64,000 bases of DNA from Moraxella sp. (GTDB lineage Bacteria; Pseudomonadota; Gammaproteobacteria; Pseudomonadales; Moraxellaceae), in the NCBI GenBank assembly GCA_030528385.1, contig JAUMYZ010000006.1:62001-126000 (forward strand), written 5' to 3'. The translations under genes and the position numbers were made by a program. This document shows positions 57,759 to 64,000 of the stretch, in pieces. Position 1 is the stretch's first letter; every line of letters starts with the position of its first letter. Under the pieces are notes generated by a model that saw only the letters and a program-made list of their open reading frames with translations, was not told the DNA's origin and did not search any database.

Positions 57759-59198
57759 TTAGGTTAACTTGGCGTTTAGAGTCAGTGTGCACAGCGCAGG
57801 GTCGGTACGCGACACACCCAGCGCCAGCAGTTGCTCTAGCACACATGTGGCAACAGCACCAGACAACAACAACCCAAGCGCCATACAATCACTGTCGGTG
57901 GTATGATTTAACAAAGCGCCCGTCTCTTTGAGTGTCTGTGCTTTGATTTTTTTAAGAAAGCGCCTGTACACAGGCGTTTTTGACAAAGTCTCAAACTCCA
58001 TCTTAAGCACCACAGGACAAATGTTTGGCAGCAAGCAAAAATCAACGTCTTTTTGTTGCAGTAGACCATCAATAAATCGCAACTTAAGGTCTGGACTAAG
58101 GCGCCTAGCAAGCACACGCCACAGCTCCATCTCGGTGTATTTTGGCAAATAAGCAATCAAACATTCGCTCAGTGTGCGTATTTGTTCATCGTTTAGCACA
58201 TCAACACTGTTGCGCACAAAGGTTAAGTTGTCATGGTGGTTGTTTTTGTCAAAATCCCAACGCGACAAAAACTCGCTTACCGTCAAGCCATTGAGCCTTG
58301 CCCATGTATGGATATTGACCTGCTCCAGCAGCTTGGTGCGCATGTTTTGTTGGGTGAGATTGTTGGTTTTTTTGGCAAAAATTTTATTGTTTGTCAGCTC
58401 AAAACCTTCGTTGAGTTCGCTGGCGACATGCAGGCTGTTTTTGTCGTCTTGGTGCACACCAAGTCGCCCCAAAAGCCGACAAGCAACGCTGGCAACTTTT
58501 TGGGAACGGTCGCTTTGTAAGGTGTGCAAAAACGCTTGGTCGGCGGCGTTTAAGTTGATGGCAAGCACTTGGACAATTTTGTGTCGCTCGCTGGCGGTCG
58601 TGTTTGGCAGACATGTTTGTATCATCTTGAGCGCTTGGCTTGGTTCGTTTGTACGCCAGCGTTTTAACACCGCCAAACGCTGAGCAGGACACCACTCATC
58701 CCAGTTGTCCGCCGTCAGCTCATGTTGGCTTGGACTGCCGCCAAGTTGCCAAACATACCAAGGCATATATAAGTCAGCCAGCAAATCGTCGGTTAAGTCG
58801 TGCTCCATAAACGCTTTGGTGGGCAGCCACAATGTCGGGTGCAAGCCATAACCACGACTTGCCACCAGTCGCACCAACGCCACCAAAGCACCATCTGAAA
58901 GCGCACTTAAACACTTTTGGGCAAGTTGCCAAAACCGACAAGGCAACATTGGCTTAGCCAAATCAGGCAGCACTGGTACGGCGCTGAGCGTCTGGCTGGG
59001 CGTGGGCGAAAACATCATGTGCTGATACTGACCAAGCACAGCCACCAAAGAGAGCATTTGTTGTTCAACTGGCAGCGCCTGAATGAGCGGCGCCAGCGAC
59101 GGGGGCAGTTCATTGACGTCAACGGACAAATCGTTACAGGTCATCACTTTGGCAAACGTCTTGTCCATCCACTGACTGTCTGGTGCTGTGTCTAACAT
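57759..59198 (-). CDS. DUF5691 family protein
   Basis: A 479-residue helical protein of the DUF5691 type, with HEAT-like repeats. Recognisable pieces are PAQRLAVLKRWRTNEPSQAL, MIQTCLPNTTASERHKIV and ELWRVLARRLSPDLKLRFI. Such proteins accompany SWIM and MoxR-VWA genes in this kind of cassette. The ATG at 59198 has GGGGG at proper distance; the frame opens at a GTG at 59213. It overlaps the SWIM gene stop by 7 bases. No catalytic residues evident. Confidence 0.78.
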   Translation of the reverse strand: MLDTAPDSQWMDKTFAKVMTCNDLSVDVNELPPSLAPLIQALPVEQQMLSLVAVLGQYQHMMFSPTPSQTLSAVPVLPDLAKPMLPCRFWQLAQKCLSALSDGALVALVRLVASRGYGLHPTLWLPTKAFMEHDLTDDLLADLYMPWYVWQLGGSPSQHELTADNWDEWCPAQRLAVLKRWRTNEPSQALKMIQTCLPNTTASERHKIVQVLAINLNAADQAFLHTLQSDRSQKVASVACRLLGRLGVHQDDKNSLHVASELNEGFELTNNKIFAKKTNNLTQQNMRTKLLEQVNIHTWARLNGLTVSEFLSRWDFDKNNHHDNLTFVRNSVDVLNDEQIRTLSECLIAYLPKYTEMELWRVLARRLSPDLKLRFIDGLLQQKDVDFCLLPNICPVVLKMEFETLSKTPVYRRFLKKIKAQTLKETGALLNHTTDSDCMALGLLLSGAVATCVLEQLLALGVSRTDPALCTLTLNAKLT

Positions 59199-60649
59199 GC
59201 CAAAAACCCCCACTGCTCACTGACCACACTCAAAAGCTCACCTTCATCACCACGCCACAAAATAAAAGCACACCTTAATTGTCCTGCTTGAACGATTTTG
59301 GGCAGGCTTTTGTTGCTTAGCAAAACGTCTTGTTCGCCACAATACCAATAGCGCTTGGCGTCGTCTTGCTTAATCTGACCACCAGCCAACAAATACGGCA
59401 TCACCGCCGCCCAAGGCAGCGCCATCAAATGCTTGGCATACTCATGCGCCAAACTTTGTGTGCCGCCCAAATAAGCCATGTTTGTAAAGGGCTCGGCGCA
59501 TTCTGCATCCAACACATCACCAAAATAAACATCGCTCACCGTCATAGGTATGGTCTGCACTTGGGTAAAAAACGCCCGCAGCGGTCTTTGGCTTGGATAA
59601 TAACACAGCTCACCTGCCATATAAGCGCCCAAGCGACTGGGGCTTTTTTTGATGCCAGACGTGGGATGATAATAATCCAACAACAACGCAAAATTGGGGT
59701 TGTTTTTTTGGTCATACGCTGGCGTTTCTTCGTCTTTTAGGCGCACCAAATAAGTGGCTCGGCTAATAAGTCCGTCTTTTTTGCTGACGGTCTGCTCACC
59801 AACCACCTGCCAGACGCCTTTTATGCGCAGCACATCAAAACGTTGCAAGACGGTGTCTTTGTTGGGCGTGGTGTGAATGGCTTGGCGCACATCAATATCA
59901 TCGGGCGTTTTTTGCCAAGCCATCATCAACAAATGCAGCCGCCCAAATTCAGCCAATACCACTTTGGCGCGCCGAGCTTTGCTGGCATGTAAAATAACGG
60001 CGGGCAACTCATCCATATAAGCAGCCAAATTACTGGCTTTGGCATCCACCAAACGCGCCGAAATTTGACGAATGCGCTCTGAAAGGTTGTCCAAAAACGC
60101 CCCCACACCCCCTGCCAGTTGGTCGCCCAACCAGCCTTGCAATTCCTGCAAACCAGCGCTGATACTGTCGTCGGTATCGGCTTTGGTTTTTGCGGCGCGT
60201 TTTTGGGCGGTGGCTTGTTTTTTGGCGGCTTCTTCGGCACACAGTGCTGACTCTTCGCTGATGGCGTCAATGGATTTGTTGTGATTGACTGGCGTATCAG
60301 TGGCGGTTTTGGTGGTTTTTTTACGCCGAGACAACCAGTCGCTCACCCAAGTCGGTGCTGGACTTTTAGCAAAATCATCAGCATTTTCCACAAAGCGCCA
60401 CATCAGCGCTAGGGCGTGTTTACAGGGAAACTTGCGCGATGGACAGGTGCATTTATAACCATGGTCAGCAACATCAATCACCACATAATAAGGCTTTGAA
60501 CCTGAACCTTGACACTCACCCCACACTGTTGTGGTCGTCTCTGACATGCCTTGTCCTGCCCATTTTTTATCTGACAATAGCTTTTTGGCAGCAACCAAAG
60601 ATGCTTGGTCGGGCGCAAGCGCTTCTACCGTTTGTAAGGTCAATGACAT
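59192..60649 (-). CDS. SWIM zinc-finger protein (YehQ-like)
   Basis: A 485-residue protein, first gene of the cassette. A SWIM finger lies near the N terminus: C67, C69, C76 and H78 (CxC, six residues, CxH) within YKCTCPSRKFPCKHALAL. An Ala/Lys-rich linker at about 130-165 precedes a helical C-terminal region (LQGWLGDQLAGGVGAFLDNL and onward). SWIM domains bind DNA or protein. E. coli YehQ has the same architecture. Its role may be DNA or partner recognition for the MoxR-VWA complex (inference). Confidence 0.85.
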   Translation of the reverse strand: MSLTLQTVEALAPDQASLVAAKKLLSDKKWAGQGMSETTTTVWGECQGSGSKPYYVVIDVADHGYKCTCPSRKFPCKHALALMWRFVENADDFAKSPAPTWVSDWLSRRKKTTKTATDTPVNHNKSIDAISEESALCAEEAAKKQATAQKRAAKTKADTDDSISAGLQELQGWLGDQLAGGVGAFLDNLSERIRQISARLVDAKASNLAAYMDELPAVILHASKARRAKVVLAEFGRLHLLMMAWQKTPDDIDVRQAIHTTPNKDTVLQRFDVLRIKGVWQVVGEQTVSKKDGLISRATYLVRLKDEETPAYDQKNNPNFALLLDYYHPTSGIKKSPSRLGAYMAGELCYYPSQRPLRAFFTQVQTIPMTVSDVYFGDVLDAECAEPFTNMAYLGGTQSLAHEYAKHLMALPWAAVMPYLLAGGQIKQDDAKRYWYCGEQDVLLSNKSLPKIVQAGQLRCAFILWRGDEGELLSVVSEQWGFLAC

Positions 60650-60667
60650 ACACTGTCCATAAAATTG

Positions 60668-60673
60668 ATTATA
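60668..60673 (-). promoter_or_regulatory. Candidate -10 box for the SWIM-MoxR-VWA cassette
   Basis: On the minus strand a perfect TATAAT lies 18 bases before the SWIM gene ATG (leader about 12 bases). The best -35-like hexamer (TTGTAG) is only 14 bases upstream, so recognition may need an activator. Confidence 0.35.
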
Positions 60674-60737
60674 ACCTATTCAATTTACTACAAATATTTT
60701 GCAGGTTACTATAAAGCAATTTCTGACAAATAGCAAG

Positions 60738-60766
60738 ATTACAAAGACTTACCATCGTGGTAAAAT
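60738..60766 (+). promoter_or_regulatory. Promoter with embedded palindrome upstream of the ATP-grasp operon
   Basis: ATTACA (60738-60743) and TAAAAT (60761-60766) are 17 bases apart. Across the spacer and into the -10 lies TTACCA TCG TGGTAA (60749-60763), a perfect inverted repeat with 6-base arms. A repressor bound here would block the promoter. No regulator gene is adjacent. Confidence 0.5.
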
Positions 60767-60793
60767 ATCGCAAATTCACCACCATTTATCGCC

Positions 60794-61822
60794 ATGAAAA
60801 CCACCCTTTGGCTTGCCGAAGCCCAATCCAGCTTGCGTGATATGCTGCTGTCTTTACAAGCCGTTAAAGACAAACACCGCTTGCACCTTATCGCAAGCCA
60901 CCGCCACAACCGCCCAGAAATCCTATCTGTCGCTGACACCGCCATGACTGAGCCATCTGACGATAGCCGTGTGTCATGGGTGGTACAAAACGCCATCGCT
61001 CATGGTGTGTCGGTGCTACTGACAGGACGTAATGGCGTGGATTATGAACGCCATCGTGATGAGCTTGCCCGTCATGGCGTGCGTCTTTTGACAGGGGCGA
61101 CAGACCGCCAAACGCTGCTTGATATTGATGACAAATTCACATTTAGCCAAATTTGCAAAAAACATGGCATACCTGTTGCCCCTGCTTGGCGGTTTGATAA
61201 TTTTGATGAGCTGAGCGATTTATTAGCCCAGCACAAAGACACACCGCTGTGTGTCAAGCCTGTGCATGGCATTTTTGCCGAAGGGTTTTGGATTTTGGAC
61301 AATGCCGATGGCAGCACCGACCCTTTTTATCATCTGTATCGCACCGAAACCAAACGCATTCATACCGACCAGTTTGTTGATGCTTATCGGCACAGCGAGC
61401 TTGTCAAAGACAAAGCCATGCTTTTGATGCCCTATCTGTCAGGACAAGAATACTCTGTTGATGTGGTGTGTGAGCGTGGCGAAGTGCTGGCAGCCATTAC
61501 TCGCAAAAAAGTAGGCAGTGTGCAGCATATTGGCTATGAGCCAGCCGTCATGGAGACAGTCATACCACTTATCAAAGCCTTTGGCTGTGATGGTATCATC
61601 AGCGTACAAACGCGTGCTGATGGCGATGGCAATCATCATGTGTTGGAGATTAACACTCGCCCATCAGGGGGCATTGGTTATACTGTGCACAGCGGTTTGG
61701 ATTTGACGGTGTTGGGGCTGTTGTATTTTGCAGGACTGACTGACAAACCCAGCTTAGATGACAGCATTGCCAGTATCACGCCTTGTCAGGTTCGCCCTTT
61801 GATGACTTCTGTGATGATTTAA
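60794..61822 (+). CDS. ATP-grasp family ligase of the Ter-associated biosynthetic operon
   Basis: A 342-residue ATP-grasp enzyme. An N-terminal Rossmann-like part (KTTLWLAEAQSSLRDMLLSL) precedes the ATP-binding half. CVKPVHGIFAEGFWIL holds the ATP-binding lysine, LMPYLSGQEYSVDVVCERGE follows, and LEINTRPSGGIGY near the end holds metal ligands. It should join an acid to an amine or thiol. Members of this type sit with phosphoribosyltransferase, HAD and StiP-like genes in tellurium-resistance loci. Next gene's frame starts at its stop. Confidence 0.82.
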   Translation: MKTTLWLAEAQSSLRDMLLSLQAVKDKHRLHLIASHRHNRPEILSVADTAMTEPSDDSRVSWVVQNAIAHGVSVLLTGRNGVDYERHRDELARHGVRLLTGATDRQTLLDIDDKFTFSQICKKHGIPVAPAWRFDNFDELSDLLAQHKDTPLCVKPVHGIFAEGFWILDNADGSTDPFYHLYRTETKRIHTDQFVDAYRHSELVKDKAMLLMPYLSGQEYSVDVVCERGEVLAAITRKKVGSVQHIGYEPAVMETVIPLIKAFGCDGIISVQTRADGDGNHHVLEINTRPSGGIGYTVHSGLDLTVLGLLYFAGLTDKPSLDDSIASITPCQVRPLMTSVMI

Positions 61823-61867
61823 ATGAATAAAAAGCACCCCAAAGTAGGCTTGCCATTAGGAAAAAAG

Positions 61868-63028
61868 ATGACCACTAAGCACCACCGTGTCCACCTAAGC
61901 CGTGGCGTACTTGATTTGACTTATCAAAGCGACAGTTTTGCCTTAGATGAGCTGCTGGATTTTGCCGAACGTATCAATCCAAAACGTGCGTTTTTGTTTG
62001 TATCAAAAGTGCTGGGTCGCCACATTCCTGTTGCCCCAAGCAGCATGAGAGCAGCTTTTGAAACCTTGGCACATCAAATCCCTGACCACCTACCAGAGCC
62101 GATTTTGGTGGTTGGTATGGCAGAGACGGCGGTCGGACTGTCGGCAGGCATTCATCAAAGCCTACAAAAACGCCATCCAAACGCCCTACTGCTCAACTCC
62201 ACCCGCCACGCCCAAAACGCCCCGCTGCTGACGACATTTAGCGAAGAGCACAGCCACGCCAGCACCCATTTGATATACCAAAGCGATGATAATGTCATCA
62301 ATGAGCAGCTTTTAACAAGCAAAACCTTGATTATGGTTGATGATGAAGCCAGTACTGGCAAAACTTGCCAAAACCTTATCACCGCCCTTATCCAAGCAGG
62401 GCTAAGCCACATACAGCAAGTACATTTGGCAACGCTGGTGGATTGGTCGTTGGCACAAAGCACGCCACCGCTCTTTGATGATGTGGCATTTTATCGCCAC
62501 CATCTGCTGTGCGGCAGTTGGCAATGGACAAGCACGAGCGACAAAACCGTTACCATGCCTGATGTTGCCACCACCAAAGCAGGCAGTCAACCCATTTATC
62601 CACTGCCATCATGGGGACGCACGCCCACCTTAGACAGCACAACTGGCGTGGACAGTTTATGGCAGGCTTTGCCGTTTTCGCCCGATGAGTTTGTCGGCAA
62701 AAAGGTGTTGGTGCTGGGCAGTAACGAATTTGTCTGGCTGGCGTTTTTGGCGGCAGAACGCCTAGAAAATCAAGGCGCACAGGTCAAATTTGGCGCTTTG
62801 ACACGCTCACCGATTGCCCAAGGCGGGGCAATCAAACACGTTTTATCCTTTTATGACAATTATGGATTGGGCATGACCAACTTTGTGTATAATGTGGATT
62901 TTGATGAATGGGACTTGGTGGCATTGTGCATAGAAACGCCCAAAGACAGTACAGACAGCCTTTGGCAACACCCCAAAGTCGCCATCGTTAGCCCTTTTTG
63001 CTCTGTCAATCCTTTGGAAAAACTCTGA
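61868..63028 (+). CDS. Phosphoribosyltransferase-domain protein (with TRSP-type C-terminal domain)
   Basis: A 386-residue protein. The N-terminal part has FLFVSKVLGRHIPVAPSSM and the phosphoribosyltransferase loop LIMVDDEASTGKT, a variant of the PRPP-binding motif. The C-terminal half, with PFSPDEFVGKKVLVLGSNEF, EFVWLAFLAAERL and LTRSPI, is the second domain usual in this subgroup. It was chosen to begin at 61868, where AGGAAAAAG precedes ATG; the frame runs from an ATG at 61823 directly abutting the ATP-grasp stop. Predicted to act on PRPP to make a nucleoside-like compound. Confidence 0.8.
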   Translation: MTTKHHRVHLSRGVLDLTYQSDSFALDELLDFAERINPKRAFLFVSKVLGRHIPVAPSSMRAAFETLAHQIPDHLPEPILVVGMAETAVGLSAGIHQSLQKRHPNALLLNSTRHAQNAPLLTTFSEEHSHASTHLIYQSDDNVINEQLLTSKTLIMVDDEASTGKTCQNLITALIQAGLSHIQQVHLATLVDWSLAQSTPPLFDDVAFYRHHLLCGSWQWTSTSDKTVTMPDVATTKAGSQPIYPLPSWGRTPTLDSTTGVDSLWQALPFSPDEFVGKKVLVLGSNEFVWLAFLAAERLENQGAQVKFGALTRSPIAQGGAIKHVLSFYDNYGLGMTNFVYNVDFDEWDLVALCIETPKDSTDSLWQHPKVAIVSPFCSVNPLEKL

Positions 63029-63846
63029 TGTATTATGCCGATTATCTTGGTCAAGCAACCATCAACCAGCCCTATGCACTGATGGATTTGGACGACACAC
63101 TGTTTCAAACCAAACGTAAACTGCCTGCCACAAACGAGCCACTCATTTGTGCCAGCGTCAATAAGCGCGGCGAGCCACTGAGCTTTTTTACCCCCAAACA
63201 GGCCAGCTTTTTTCATTGGCTGTCTGCCCACAGCACGCTTATTCCCATCACCGCCAGAGACACCAGCGAAATCCAGCGGGTCAAACTGCCCTTTGATGAC
63301 TTTAAAGTACTCACGCATGGAGCGGTGATTTTAGATGAATACAATCAGCCCAATCACGCATGGCAAACCCACATCAAACAAAAGCTCAAAGCTCAGCAAA
63401 TCACCCTACGCACCATCGCTCGCCTGCTAGATGACATCAACGACTTTGAAAGCAGCCTGCTTGGCAAAACCGCTCTGGGTATCACGACACATACAGAAAA
63501 TTTTGATGGTGAAAATTTGACGGTTTATTTGGCGGTCAAACACAACCAAAAAAAACATCGTGTCTTGGAGACATTGGCAGGCAGATTGGCGTGTGAGCTG
63601 CCTGATGGTTTTTATGTTCATCACAATGCCAACAATCTGGCGGTTTTGCCCGATTTTGTACACAAACGGCATGCCGTACATTTTTTAATACAAAATCACT
63701 TTGTCAAAGAGCGGCCTGTTTTTGGATTTGGTGATAGCTTGGCAGATTTGCCGTTTTTAAGACTGCTGGACTGGTATGGCACGCCAAACAAAGGACAGCT
63801 GCATGACCACATTGGACAACTGTTATGGGAAAATGACGATGAATAA
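63028..63846 (+). CDS. HAD-superfamily hydrolase of the Ter-associated operon
   Basis: A 272-residue phosphatase-like protein of the Cof type. Motif I is ALMDLDDTLFQTKRK (DxDxT). The second conserved Thr is in PITARDTSE, and motif IV is GFGDSLADLPFLRLL. An alpha/beta cap lies between. The ATG overlaps the preceding stop by one base (TGATG). Probably removes a phosphate in the pathway; the substrate is unknown. Confidence 0.85.
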   Translation: MYYADYLGQATINQPYALMDLDDTLFQTKRKLPATNEPLICASVNKRGEPLSFFTPKQASFFHWLSAHSTLIPITARDTSEIQRVKLPFDDFKVLTHGAVILDEYNQPNHAWQTHIKQKLKAQQITLRTIARLLDDINDFESSLLGKTALGITTHTENFDGENLTVYLAVKHNQKKHRVLETLAGRLACELPDGFYVHHNANNLAVLPDFVHKRHAVHFLIQNHFVKERPVFGFGDSLADLPFLRLLDWYGTPNKGQLHDHIGQLLWENDDE

Positions 63847-64000
63847 CACCAATAATGACACAAAAGATGTATTTAGTGGCAGTTATTTGCCCAGCGATGT
63901 GCAGTTTTTATTAACGCGCTTGAACAAAACAGACGTTGAAAACGTTGACCCCACCCAAAAAGAGACGCTCATTCAGTCAGGTCAACGCCATTATTCACAA
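63839..64000 (+). CDS. StiP-like protein, N-terminal part (runs off the window)
   Basis: Only the first 54 codons are present. FSGSYLPSDVQFLLTRLN and ETLIQSGQRHYSQ match the start of StiP-type (cysteine-protease-like/PELOTA-associated) proteins found in Ter-linked operons. It overlaps the HAD stop by 8 bases, so it belongs to the same operon. The remainder lies beyond base 64000. Confidence 0.68.
   Translation, partial: MNNTNNDTKDVFSGSYLPSDVQFLLTRLNKTDVENVDPTQKETLIQSGQRHYSQ

Overview
The window looks like chromosome from a member of the Moraxellaceae, most likely Moraxella or a close relative. This is judged from protein style and gene order: a Pseudomonas/Acinetobacter-type 532-residue isocitrate lyase beside malate synthase G, ribH-nusB-thiL-pgpA in order, a single LolC/E-type permease paired with LolD, pilC-pilD, and an sdhE-ygfX-like pair. 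Base composition is moderate. Most genes are housekeeping and intact. I identified them by motif only; no database search was possible.

Layout. 1-4.7 kb: end of a DUF2233-like gene, tail-specific protease prc, then nagZ with a LysE-type exporter. 5.2-7.7 kb: a two-gene unit of a DUF4132 protein and a small protein that ends in Gly-Gly and looks ubiquitin/MoaD-like. 7.8-12 kb: glyoxylate shunt (glcB, aceA). 12-24.5 kb: ubiC, glmU, a P-loop kinase, the ribH-nusB-thiL-pgpA group, dedA, a membrane protein with a pilin-like tail, trmB, groESL with a heat-shock-type promoter, a DUF3108 protein and sdhE. 24.8-35.7 kb: gor, serA, an RND efflux pair with a DUF924 gene, recG and a patatin lipoprotein. 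36-38.1 kb: pilC and pilD without pilB.

38.15-41.2 kb: tRNA-Val(GAC) followed by a decayed integrated element. It holds an integrase broken in three places, a YefM/YoeB toxin-antitoxin remnant with the antitoxin cut off and the toxin frameshifted, and a broken phage polyvalent-protein fragment. 41.2-53 kb: hypothetical secreted and membrane proteins, a NERD nuclease-like protein, tkt, serS, dps, DUF2062, lolD-lolF and two unknown convergent genes.

53.1-64 kb is the most unusual part. A five-gene leftward cassette (SWIM zinc finger, DUF5691, MoxR-type AAA+ ATPase, DUF5682, VWA protein) corresponds to the poorly understood yehL/M/P/Q type of MoxR-VWA system. It is divergent from a rightward, tightly overlapping operon of ATP-grasp enzyme, phosphoribosyltransferase, HAD phosphatase and a StiP-like protein. 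That set is known mainly from tellurium-resistance (Ter)-associated loci and is predicted to make a nucleoside-like metabolite. The two share a 144-bp intergenic region with a palindrome over the rightward promoter. The DUF4132/Gly-Gly pair at 5-8 kb may be a detached part of the same kind of machinery, since DUF4132 proteins sit beside yehLMPQ in Escherichia coli.
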